From Accumulibacter sp. (lineage in GTDB: Bacteria > Pseudomonadota > Gammaproteobacteria > Burkholderiales > Rhodocyclaceae), in contig NZ_JAZKUG010000001.1 of the NCBI RefSeq assembly GCF_036625195.1, forward strand, positions 62,001 through 126,000: 64,000 bases of DNA. Reading direction: 5' to 3'. Shown piece by piece: positions 37,450-45,575 of the stretch. The position numbers and the translations under genes are program-made. Position 1 is the stretch's first letter. The number at the start of each line of letters is the position of its first letter. Under the pieces are notes generated by a model, which worked only from the letters and a program-made list of their open reading frames with translations, did no database searches and was not told the DNA's origin.

Positions 37450-38172
37450 ATGTCAATTCCTGTTTTCGGCGACTGGCTGCAAAGCCCGCAAGGGCGCTAC
37501 GTCATGGCTTGGGAACGGGCCAGCATCGATGCCGCGGTGGCCGATCTCTTCGGCTACAACGCCATCCAGATCGGCTTGCCGGAGATCCGGTTGCTGGCGC
37601 AGAACCGTATCCCTTTGCGCCAGGTGACCGGCGAGTCGGGCCTGGTCGACGTCCTTTGCGACCTGCGGCAGCTGCCGTTTGCCGCCCACAGCATCGATCT
37701 GGTGGTCATGGCGCATGTCCTCGAGTTCCACGACGACCCGCACCAGATCCTGCGCGAGGTCGAGCGCATCCTGATTCCGGAAGGCGAAGCGATCATCACC
37801 GGCTTCAACCCGTTCTCGGCCTGGGGCCTGCGGCGCAAGCTGCCGAACTGCCCGGCCGGGACTCCCTGGAATGGCGACTACCTCTCACCGGGGCGCCTGC
37901 GCGACTGGCTGCAACTGCTGGGATTCGAGGTCGAACGTGGCAGCTTCGGCTGCTACGCACCGCCCTGCTCGAGCGAGCGCTGGCTGCGCCGCTGGCAGTT
38001 CATCGAAGCTGCCGGCAATCGCTGGTGGAGCTTTGCCGGTGGCGTCTATCTGCTGCGCGCAATCAAGCGCGTCCATGGCATGCGGCTGATCCTGCCCAGC
38101 TGGAAGCGGCAGCGATCAGCGCCGAAGGCCCTGTCGGCCGTGAGCAAGAAGAGGGCAAACCGGCATGAGTGA
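37450..38172 (+). CDS. Class I SAM-dependent methyltransferase
   Basis: This 240-residue protein resembles the methyltransferase commonly found between gloB and rnhA. A Rossmann-like core is visible: [35 protein letters not shown] in adjoining parts, where the motif-I glycines are weak, followed by [22 protein letters not shown]. The substrate is unknown. The ATG at 37450 is preferred because the [17 protein letters not shown] start is conserved in this family and a GGAAG site lies upstream; a TTG at 37432 would add 6 residues. It overlaps rnhA by 8 bases. Confidence 0.85.
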   Translation: MSIPVFGDWLQSPQGRYVMAWERASIDAAVADLFGYNAIQIGLPEIRLLAQNRIPLRQVTGESGLVDVLCDLRQLPFAAHSIDLVVMAHVLEFHDDPHQILREVERILIPEGEAIITGFNPFSAWGLRRKLPNCPAGTPWNGDYLSPGRLRDWLQLLGFEVERGSFGCYAPPCSSERWLRRWQFIEAAGNRWWSFAGGVYLLRAIKRVHGMRLILPSWKRQRSAPKALSAVSKKRANRHE

Positions 38173-38626
38173 GGAGGCCATCGTGACGATCTACGCCGAC
38201 GGTGGCTGCCGCGGCAACCCTGGTCGAGGCGGCTGGGGCGTCGTGCTGCAAAGCGGCGAACACGCGAAGGAACTCTGGGGCGGTGAAGCGGCGACGACCA
38301 ACAACCGCATGGAGCTGACGGCCGCGATTCGCGCACTCGAGGCGCTCCGCCGACCAGCGACCGTGCATCTGCACAGCGATTCACAGTACCTGCAGAAAGG
38401 CATCACCGAGTGGATCCGCAACTGGCAGCGCAACGGCTGGCGCACCGCGGACCGGCAGCCAGTGAAGAATGCCGACCTTTGGCAGCGGCTCGCAGAGCTG
38501 GCCGGGCAGCATCGGGTCAAGTGGTGCTGGGTCCGCGGACATGCGGGAAACGCCGGCAATGAACGTGCCGACGCGCTGGCGAATCGCGGCATGGATGAGT
38601 TGCGGCAGAGCCGCGCTCCCCGTTAG
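38165..38626 (+). CDS. rnhA: Ribonuclease HI
   Basis: This 153-residue endonuclease cuts RNA in RNA-DNA hybrids, for example primers and R-loops. All four catalytic acids are visible: Asp in [12 protein letters not shown], Glu in NNRMELTA, Asp in HSDSQY and Asp in NERADALA. The basic handle region ([19 protein letters not shown]) is intact. The gene overlaps the methyltransferase before it and lies 23 bases before dnaQ, a classic pairing. Confidence 0.97.
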   Translation: MSEEAIVTIYADGGCRGNPGRGGWGVVLQSGEHAKELWGGEAATTNNRMELTAAIRALEALRRPATVHLHSDSQYLQKGITEWIRNWQRNGWRTADRQPVKNADLWQRLAELAGQHRVKWCWVRGHAGNAGNERADALANRGMDELRQSRAPR

Positions 38627-38649
38627 CACACGGTGCGGAAAGAGCAGCG

Positions 38650-39369
38650 ATGCGAATGATCTTCCTGGATACCGAAACGACCGGCCTCGAGCACAAGCTG
38701 GGGCATCGCATCATCGAGATCGGCGGCGTCGAGATGCGCAACCGCCGCCTGACGCAACAGCACTTCCACGTCTACCTGAACCCGGACCGCGAAATCGACG
38801 CCGGCGCGCTGTCGGTGCACGGCATCAGTCGCGAATTCCTTCTCGACAAGCCCCGCTTCGCCGACATCGCCGGCGACTTTCTCGACTTCATTCGCGGCGC
38901 CGAACTGGTCATCCACAACGCCGCTTTCGACCTCGGCTTCCTCAACGCCGAACTCGCCCTGCTCGACATGGCGCCAGTCGAGACCGTCTGCCATGGCGTC
39001 TGCGACACCTTGCGCATGGCCAAGGAACTGCACCCGGGCAAGAAGAACAACCTGAACGCGCTCTGCGAACGCTATGCGGTGGACAACTCACGGCGCACGC
39101 TGCACGGGGCCCTGCTCGACGCCGAGATCCTGGCCGAAGTCTATCTGGCGATGACCCGTGGGCAGGAGAGCCTGATCATCGATCTGGCCGACGAGCCGGC
39201 GCAGCGGAGCGAGACCGGTCACCGTCCCGCTGCCGTCGGTGCAGCGCGCACGCAACTGGTCCGGCGCGCCAGCCCGGAAGAACTCGCCGAGCACGAGAAG
39301 CTGCTGGCAGCGATCGAGCAGGCGAGCAAGGGCAGGTGCCTGTGGCTGCATCGCGAGTCGGCCGCCTGA
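38650..39369 (+). CDS. dnaQ: DNA polymerase III epsilon (proofreading) subunit
   Basis: This 239-residue 3'-5' exonuclease removes wrong bases during replication. Exo I is LDTETTGL at residues 6-13, Exo II is HNAAFDLGFLN, and Exo III epsilon is HGALLDAEILAEVY. The C-terminal part that binds the alpha subunit includes LVRRASPEELAEHE. The length matches the family. Its 3' end overlaps the start of the next gene by about 34 bases. Confidence 0.96.
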   Translation: MRMIFLDTETTGLEHKLGHRIIEIGGVEMRNRRLTQQHFHVYLNPDREIDAGALSVHGISREFLLDKPRFADIAGDFLDFIRGAELVIHNAAFDLGFLNAELALLDMAPVETVCHGVCDTLRMAKELHPGKKNNLNALCERYAVDNSRRTLHGALLDAEILAEVYLAMTRGQESLIIDLADEPAQRSETGHRPAAVGAARTQLVRRASPEELAEHEKLLAAIEQASKGRCLWLHRESAA

Positions 39370-40643
39370 GGCGACCGGCCCGGTTGCCGGCGGCATTCGC
39401 CGCCGCCAGCCTCGGAATCCTGTTTGGCCTCGTCCTCGCCACCGCCGAAGGGACGGGCAGCGACGCCCCGGCGCCATCGCTGCAGCCCTGGATCGACGCC
39501 ACACCGAGTGGCGGCATCCTGCAGCTGCCGGCCGGGACCTACTCCGGTCCGGTGTTGATCAGCCGCCCGATCCTGATCGACGGCCGCGAAGAAATCACCA
39601 TCGACGGTGGCGGCAAGGGAACGGTGGTGACGGTGCGCGCCAGCGGCGTCGTCCTCCGCCGGCTGCATCTCAGGAACTCCGGCGACTCGCACGACCGCAT
39701 CGACTCCGGTGTGCTGGTCGAGGACGGACAGCACAACCTGATCGAGGACAACCGGATCGATGAAGTGCTGTTCGGCATCACCCTGCAACAGGCCAACGAC
39801 AACCGCATCGTCGGCAACCGCATCCGCTCGCTGGCGCTGGCGCCGGCGGATCGCGGCGACGGGATCCGGCTCTGGTACAGCATGGGCAACCGCATCGAGC
39901 GCAACGAGCTGCGCGGCGTTCGCGACATCACGGTCAGCAACTCGCTGCGCAACCGCTTCGTCGGCAACAGCGTCCACGACAGCCGCCGTGCAATGAACCT
40001 GCTCTTCGCCCACCGCACACTGATCGAGGCCAACCATCTGCGCGACAACTCGTCCGGGATCACCGCGCTCAACTCGGATGGGCTGGTCATCCGCCGCAAC
40101 CAGATCCTGCACGCCATCGACGCCAGCGGCGCCGGCGTCGCGCTCAAGGAGAGCGGCACGACGCTGCTGCACGACAACGAGATCATCCATTGCGCGGTCG
40201 GCATCCTGTCGGACTCGCCGCGGCACGCGATCAACCGCATGGCGGTGATCGACAATCGCATCGCGCACAACATCACCGGCATCAGCTTCTACGGCGAACG
40301 CGGCGGTCACCTGGTCCTGCGCAACCGCTTCGAGCACAATCTCTGGCCGGCGCTCGTCGGCGCCGGCGACAGCGACGATGCCAATCAGTGGTGGGGGAAC
40401 TACTGGGACAGCTACCTGGGATTCGACCTCGACGACGACGGCATCGGCGATACGCCGCACGAGGTGTGGGCACACGCCGACCGAATCTGGATGGAGACGC
40501 CGATGGCGGCCTTCTTCCGCAACGCGCCGGCGCTGGAAATGCTCGATTTTCTCGAACGTCTCGCACCCTTTGCACCGCCGACGCTGCTGCTGCGCGACCC
40601 GGAGCCGCTTGCCCGGCAACCGCTCAGGGGCAGTGGGCGATGA
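39336..40643 (+). CDS. NosD-like periplasmic parallel beta-helix protein
   Basis: This protein of about 435 residues has an N-terminal signal-like segment (LPAAFAAASLGILFGLVLATAEG) and CASH/parallel beta-helix repeats with many Asn/Arg ladders (LIEDNRIDEVLFGITLQQAND, NRIVGNRIR, GDGIRLWYSMGNRIERNEL). The final part, NQWWGNYWDSYLGFDLDDDGIGDTPHE (in adjoining pieces), is a NosD signature. NosD helps copper-site assembly in nitrous oxide reductase, but no other nos genes are here, so the role is open. The start is uncertain: GTG at 39336 or 39342, both inside dnaQ. Confidence 0.8.
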   Translation: MPVAASRVGRLRRPARLPAAFAAASLGILFGLVLATAEGTGSDAPAPSLQPWIDATPSGGILQLPAGTYSGPVLISRPILIDGREEITIDGGGKGTVVTVRASGVVLRRLHLRNSGDSHDRIDSGVLVEDGQHNLIEDNRIDEVLFGITLQQANDNRIVGNRIRSLALAPADRGDGIRLWYSMGNRIERNELRGVRDITVSNSLRNRFVGNSVHDSRRAMNLLFAHRTLIEANHLRDNSSGITALNSDGLVIRRNQILHAIDASGAGVALKESGTTLLHDNEIIHCAVGILSDSPRHAINRMAVIDNRIAHNITGISFYGERGGHLVLRNRFEHNLWPALVGAGDSDDANQWWGNYWDSYLGFDLDDDGIGDTPHEVWAHADRIWMETPMAAFFRNAPALEMLDFLERLAPFAPPTLLLRDPEPLARQPLRGSGR

Positions 40644-40714
40644 TGACGGCCGAAGCGACGCTGGCAATGCGGCAGCGGACCAAGACCCGGGACGACAGCA
40701 GCGGGCAGGGCAGC

Positions 40715-41104
40715 TCAGCTCTCGCCGGGCGTCTCCGTTGGGCGCCGGGGCCGCCGCATGTGCCGCCGCGGTGGCCGCGAATCCGCCGCGCGCGGCTCGC
40801 CGGGCACGTCGCCCGCAGGTTCCGGCCGCGGCCCCTGTGGCTTGGGCTCCTGCCTTGGTGCCGGCGGTTTGGCTGCTGGCTTGCGTTGCTCGGGCCGACG
40901 ACCGGGACCGTGCGCCCCCTGCCGCCTGTCGGGCTGCCGCTCGCCGGGCCGGTCCGAGTTGCGATCGGACTCACGGTTTCCCGGCGCGAGCGTGATCTCG
41001 ATCTCGATGATCTCGTCCCACTGCTCGTCGGTGCGGTCGCGTTCGGCTATGGCGAGCAATTCGCGCAGCCGCCGCCGCGGATCCTGGGGGGGGGAATCGT
41101 TCAT
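40715..41104 (-). CDS. Hypothetical protein with basic Pro/Arg-rich tail
   Basis: This 129-residue protein has a short ordered N-terminal part (RRRLRELLAIAERDRTDEQWDEIIEIEITLAPG, in adjoining pieces) followed by a low-complexity tail rich in Pro, Arg, Gly and Gln. I do not recognise it. The acidic helical N-terminus and basic disordered tail could suit a nucleic acid-associated protein, but that is a guess. The ATG at 41104 is preferred because the ordered part begins here. CATAAT 8-13 bases upstream may be a -10. The opposite strand carries a longer open frame that has no similarity. Confidence 0.5.
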   Translation of the reverse strand: MNDSPPQDPRRRLRELLAIAERDRTDEQWDEIIEIEITLAPGNRESDRNSDRPGERQPDRRQGAHGPGRRPEQRKPAAKPPAPRQEPKPQGPRPEPAGDVPGEPRAADSRPPRRHMRRPRRPTETPGES

Positions 41105-41303
41105 GCCGACATTATGACTCACACTGCAGTCGTCGTTCAACAGGCATGACCGATCCAGCCGCGCCGCAGGAGGGAAATGCAGCCATGCATCCCCGCCGCG
41201 CGCAACAGGCCGCTTGCGGCGCGGGTGCTCCAGCGCGGCCAGGCTTCAGGGGAGAGAGGGTGCGACGAGTCCGCTGCCGGGCGAAGCCAGCGGCGGTGGG
41301 TGA

Positions 41304-41588
41304 TCAGTGGTCAGCGCGCAGGCTGGCGGTGAAGGTGCTGTGCAGAACTTCGGGAAACTGGAAGCGGGCGAGGGTACGCTGGATGTCGTCCTGGTTGACA
41401 CCGCTGCTGCTGTCCTGGAAGCGGATTCCGAGCGGACGGCCGTTGGCCGCCAGGGTGGCAAAGGCGAAACGCCAGCGTTGAGCCTCCGCCAGCCGCTCGC
41501 GCAGTTCATCCTCGTTGCTGATCTGCACGCCAGCCTGCTTGAGTGAATCGAGAAACTGGTCGAAGGACTCGTTGCTCAGGCTACCCAT
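41304..41588 (-). CDS. Hypothetical protein, 94 residues
   Basis: This small soluble protein starts MGSLSNESFDQFLDSLKQAG and contains ISNEDELRERLAEAQRWRFAFATLAANG. A strong ribosome binding site (GAGAGGAG) precedes the ATG, which supports a real gene. No domain is recognised. It has no membrane segment and no cysteine. The 199 bases between it and the next minus-strand gene (41105-41303) show nothing clear, and the 229 bases to rlhA (41589-41817) should hold both divergent promoters; TATAGAAT at 41783-41790 is a candidate -10 for rlhA. Confidence 0.7.
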   Translation of the reverse strand: MGSLSNESFDQFLDSLKQAGVQISNEDELRERLAEAQRWRFAFATLAANGRPLGIRFQDSSSGVNQDDIQRTLARFQFPEVLHSTFTASLRADH

Positions 41589-41817
41589 GTCGTTCTCCTC
41601 TCCAAGTGTTGGCGGTCACTGTGCCGCGCATGCGCCGACTAACGCCCGCCGCGGGTTGCGGTTGACAAGAAGATTCAAGCTTCCGTCGGGTAGGTGCACG
41701 GCCCTTGCAGGCCCGGCGACTGGCTGCCCCGCGGCGCGCTGGCCGACACCTCTGACGAAGCCGAACACCGTTGGCCGGAGCGTATAGAATGCCACCATTG
41801 CCCACTCAAACCCGCAC

Positions 41818-43713
41818 ATGCAGAAGACCCGGCAGCACCTGGAACTCCTCGCTCCGGCGAAGAATGCCGATTTCGGGATCGAGGCCATCATTCACGGCGC
41901 CGATGCGGTCTACATCGGCGGCCCGGAGTTCGGCGCACGCGCGCGGGCCGGCAATTCGGTCGCCGATATCGGCCGCCTCGTCGAGCATGCGCACCGCTAC
42001 GACGCGCAGGTCCTGGTTGCGCTCAACACCCTGCTGCGCGACGACGAGCTGGAAGCGGCCCGGCAACTGGCGTGGCAACTGCACGAGGTCGGCGCCGATG
42101 CGCTGATCATCCAGGACATGGGACTGCTCGAGCTCGACCTGCCGCCGATCGAGTTGCACGCCAGCACCCAGACCAACATCCGCTCGCCCGAGAAGGCCGC
42201 GTTCCTCGCCGCCGTCGGCTTCTCGCAGATCGTCCTCGCGCGCGAACTGGCGCTCGACCAGATCAGCGCCATCGCCAACGCGACCGACGCCATTCTCGAG
42301 TTCTTCGTGCACGGTGCCCTCTGCGTCAGCTACAGCGGCCAGTGCAACCTGAGTTACGCGCAGACCGGGCGCAGCGCCAACCGTGGCGACTGTGCGCAAT
42401 CCTGCCGTCTCCCCTATACCCTGGCCAGCGGCGATGGCCAGGTGGTCGCCGCCGACCGGCACCTGCTGTCGCTGAAGGACAACGATCAGAGCAGCAATCT
42501 GCGGGCACTGGTCGACGCCGGCATCAGTTCGTTCAAGATCGAGGGACGCCTCAAGGATCTGGCCTACGTCAAGAACATCACCGCCCACTATCGCCAGTTG
42601 CTCGACGAGATCATCGCCGAGCGCCCGGGTCATCGCCGCAGTTCGTCCGGGCAGAGCAGCTTCCTTTTCGTCCCGCAACCGGAGAAGACCTTCAACCGGG
42701 GCGCCACCGACTATTTCGTCAGGGGCCGCAGGGCCGACATCGGGGCCTTCGCGACACCGAAGTTCGTCGGTGACGAAATCGGCACGGTCACCCGCATCGG
42801 CAGCGACCACTTCGACCTCGACTGCCGGCAGTCGGTGCACAACGGTGACGGGGTCGCCTGGTTCGACGCCACCGGCGAGTTGCACGGCCTGCAGATCAAC
42901 CGCGTCGAAAAGCAGGACGACGGCAGCTGCCGACTGTTTCCGCAGCTCGCGGCCGACGCACTGCCGGCCGTCCTGCAGCCCGGCACCCGCATCCACCGCA
43001 ACCGCGACCAGGAGTTCGCCCGCTGCCTGGCAAGGAAGTCGGCAGCCCGCAGGATCGCGGTCGATCTGGTCCTGCACGAGGATGCGCATGGCCTGGTGCT
43101 GACGATCAGCGATGAGCGCGGCGTGACGGCGCAGGCGACGCTGGCGCAGCAGCGACAGCCTGCGCGTGACGCCGAGCGGGCGCGGGCGGGGATGCGCGAC
43201 AGCCTCAGCCGGCTTGGCGCGACGATCTACAGTGCACGGAGCATCGCCATCGACCTCGCGAGCGACTGGTTCCTGCCGATCGCCACGCTCAACCAGTTGC
43301 GTCGCGATGCGCTGGCTGCGCTCGACGCGGCCCGCCGCGCCGCCTATGAGCGGCCGGCGCGTCGACCGGCCGCTGTCCCGCCAGCGCCCTGCCCCGACCG
43401 CTCGCTCGACTACCTGGCGGGCGTCAGCAACCGCAGCGCGCGCGCCTTCTACGCCCGCCACGGCGTCGAGTTCATCGAGCCAGCCTACGAATGCGGCCAA
43501 CGGAAGGGCGAGGTGTCGCTGATGATCACCAAGCACTGCCTGCGCTACAGCTTCAACCTCTGTCCAAAGCTGGTGAAAGGCATCCGTGCCGAACCGATGC
43601 TCCTGATCAACGGCAGCGAACGCCTGACGCTGCGCTTCGACTGCAAGCCCTGCGAGATGCACGTCATCGGCCGGCTGGGCAGGCAGCGTGCGCTGCGGCT
43701 GCTGGCGCAGTAG
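41818..43713 (+). CDS. rlhA: U32-family protein, 23S rRNA 5-hydroxycytidine synthase RlhA
   Basis: This 631-residue protein belongs to the U32 'peptidase' family, now known as RNA hydroxylases using prephenate. The N-terminal TIM-barrel part starts LLAPAKNADFGIEAIIHGADAVYIG in adjoining segments. The cysteine set is visible as HGALCVSYSGQCNLS, then RGDCAQSCRLPY, which fits iron-sulfur ligands. The long C-terminal part (YECGQRKGEVSLMITKHCLRYSFNLCPK in adjoining pieces) separates RlhA/YdcP (about 650 residues) from the shorter TrhP. RlhA hydroxylates C2501 of 23S rRNA in E. coli. It lies 17 bases before the formate dehydrogenase genes but is probably not functionally linked. Confidence 0.85.
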   Translation: MQKTRQHLELLAPAKNADFGIEAIIHGADAVYIGGPEFGARARAGNSVADIGRLVEHAHRYDAQVLVALNTLLRDDELEAARQLAWQLHEVGADALIIQDMGLLELDLPPIELHASTQTNIRSPEKAAFLAAVGFSQIVLARELALDQISAIANATDAILEFFVHGALCVSYSGQCNLSYAQTGRSANRGDCAQSCRLPYTLASGDGQVVAADRHLLSLKDNDQSSNLRALVDAGISSFKIEGRLKDLAYVKNITAHYRQLLDEIIAERPGHRRSSSGQSSFLFVPQPEKTFNRGATDYFVRGRRADIGAFATPKFVGDEIGTVTRIGSDHFDLDCRQSVHNGDGVAWFDATGELHGLQINRVEKQDDGSCRLFPQLAADALPAVLQPGTRIHRNRDQEFARCLARKSAARRIAVDLVLHEDAHGLVLTISDERGVTAQATLAQQRQPARDAERARAGMRDSLSRLGATIYSARSIAIDLASDWFLPIATLNQLRRDALAALDAARRAAYERPARRPAAVPPAPCPDRSLDYLAGVSNRSARAFYARHGVEFIEPAYECGQRKGEVSLMITKHCLRYSFNLCPKLVKGIRAEPMLLINGSERLTLRFDCKPCEMHVIGRLGRQRALRLLAQ

Positions 43714-43730
43714 CGGCTTCGCCGACGGCC

Positions 43731-45575
43731 ATGACTGACCGGCTCCGGGAGGACCGTACGCAGGCGCCGCCGGTGGCTGACGCCGATGCGCCGGCCGGGC
43801 GCAACCGGCGGCGCAACCTTGCCAAGGGTCGGCAAGCCGATGCCGGGGCGTGCGCCGAGGTGCGCCGGAGCATCGGCGAGCCTGGCCCGGCGGGCTACCG
43901 GCGTGACCTGCTGATCGAGTTCCTGCATCGTCTGCAGGATGCCCACGGAGCGCTGCGCGCGCGTCACCTGGTGGCGCTCGCGCACCTGATGAGACTGCCG
44001 CTGGCGGAGGTCTACGAGGTCGCCAGCTTCTACCATCACTTCGACATCGTCGCCGACGACGCAGCCCTGCCCCGGTTGACGCTGCGCGTCTGCACCGGCC
44101 TCAGTTGCTCGCTCGCCGGCGCCGACCACCTGCTGGCGGAGACACGGCGGCAAGTCGCAGCGGCTGGCGTGCGGCTGCTCGCCGCCCCCTGCATCGGCCG
44201 CTGCGAGCAGGCGCCGGCGGCGCTGGTCGGCCAGCATGCCGTGCCGCAGGCGACGCCGGCCGCCCTGCTGCAGGCGGTCGCGCAACGGGCGACGACGGCG
44301 TCCTCGCCGACGCAGGATCCGTCGCCGCCCGGATCGGTCGCCGCCTTCGACCCGGCGGCGCTCGCCGGACGCGCGGTGACGCCGGTGCCGGGACAGGATC
44401 CGGCACGGGTGCCGCACGCCGACTACGCGACCTACCGGGCCACTGGCGGCTATCTCCTGGCCGCCGCCGTCGCCAGTGGCTCGCTCCCGGCCGCAAGGGT
44501 GCTGCAGGCGATGAACGATTCCGGGCTGCGCGGCCTCGGCGGCGCCGGCTTCCCGGCCGGCCGCAAGTGGCAACTGGTGGCCGACCAGCCAGCGCCGCGG
44601 ATGCTGGCAGTGAACATCGACGAAGGCGAACCGGGCACCTTCAAGGACCGCACCTGGCTCGAGCGCGACCCGCACCGCTTCCTCGAGGGCGTCCTCATCG
44701 CGGCGCACGTCGTCGGTATCGCCGCGGTCTATGTCTACGTGCGCGACGAGTACCACGCGGCACGCGCGCTGCTCGCCTCGGCTCTGGCAGACCTCGTCGC
44801 GGCGGCGCCGTGCCGCCTGCCGGCGATCGAACTGCGCCGCGGTGCCGGCGCCTACATCTGTGGCGAGGAGTCGGCGATGATCGAGAGCATCGAGGGCCGC
44901 CGTGGCGAGCCACGCCTGCGCCCACCGTACGTCGCGCAACGCGGGCTGTTCGGCGCACCGACGCTGGCGCACAACTTCGAGACGCTCTACTGGGTGCGCG
45001 ACATCGTCGAGCGCGGGCCAGCCTGGTTTGCCGGCTTTGGCCGCCATGGCCGCCACGGTCTGCGCAGCTTCAGCGTCAGCGGTCGCGTCCGGCAGCCCGG
45101 GGTGAAGCTGGCGCCGGCGGGGATCACGCTGCGTGAGCTGGTCGACGAATACTGCGGCGGCATGGCCGACGGCCACACGCTCTACGCCTACCTGCCCGGT
45201 GGCGCTGCCGGCGGTATCCTGCCGGCAAGGCTCGCCGACGTGCCGCTGGATTTCGACACCCTGCAGCCGAGTGGCGGCTTCATCGGTTCGGCGGGCGTCA
45301 TCGTGCTCGGCCAGCACGACCGCGCGCGCGACGCCGCGCTGGCGATGATGCGCTTCTTCGCCGCCGAGAGCTGTGGTCAGTGCACGCCCTGCCGCGTCGG
45401 CACGGCGCGTGCGGCGGCGCTGATGGCCGCCGCCGACTGGCAGCACGAGCTGCTCGACGATCTGGCTCAGGTGATGGCGGACGCCTCGATCTGCGGCCTC
45501 GGGCAGGCGGCGCCAAACGTCCTGCGCAGCGTGCAGATCCATTTCGCCGGCGAAGTCGCGGCAGGACCGCGATGA
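43731..45575 (+). CDS. fdsB: NAD-dependent formate dehydrogenase diaphorase subunit, fused FdsG-FdsB (NuoE-NuoF type)
   Basis: This 614-residue protein combines two subunits. Residues about 45-185 resemble NuoE/FdsG, with a [2Fe-2S] site in CTGLSC and CIGRCEQAP. Residues about 240-600 resemble NuoF/FdsB: the NADH/FMN site GLGGAGFPAGRKW and DEGEPGTFKDR, GAGAYICGEESAMIESIEG, and a [4Fe-4S] site in ESCGQCTPCRVG. It passes electrons from the formate-oxidising subunit to NAD+. In the usual fds operon these are separate genes. The first 40 residues are polar and unlike either subunit. The stop overlaps the fdsA start as ATGA. Confidence 0.9.
   Translation: MTDRLREDRTQAPPVADADAPAGRNRRRNLAKGRQADAGACAEVRRSIGEPGPAGYRRDLLIEFLHRLQDAHGALRARHLVALAHLMRLPLAEVYEVASFYHHFDIVADDAALPRLTLRVCTGLSCSLAGADHLLAETRRQVAAAGVRLLAAPCIGRCEQAPAALVGQHAVPQATPAALLQAVAQRATTASSPTQDPSPPGSVAAFDPAALAGRAVTPVPGQDPARVPHADYATYRATGGYLLAAAVASGSLPAARVLQAMNDSGLRGLGGAGFPAGRKWQLVADQPAPRMLAVNIDEGEPGTFKDRTWLERDPHRFLEGVLIAAHVVGIAAVYVYVRDEYHAARALLASALADLVAAAPCRLPAIELRRGAGAYICGEESAMIESIEGRRGEPRLRPPYVAQRGLFGAPTLAHNFETLYWVRDIVERGPAWFAGFGRHGRHGLRSFSVSGRVRQPGVKLAPAGITLRELVDEYCGGMADGHTLYAYLPGGAAGGILPARLADVPLDFDTLQPSGGFIGSAGVIVLGQHDRARDAALAMMRFFAAESCGQCTPCRVGTARAAALMAAADWQHELLDDLAQVMADASICGLGQAAPNVLRSVQIHFAGEVAAGPR

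Noticed and set aside
39336..40643. A nitrous oxide reductase operon
   Set aside because: Only a NosD-like gene is present; the neighbours are dnaQ and hypothetical genes.
41146..41481. 111-codon plus-strand frame opposite the 94-residue hypothetical gene
   Set aside because: The minus-strand gene has a strong ribosome binding site and a more natural protein composition; the plus frame has neither.
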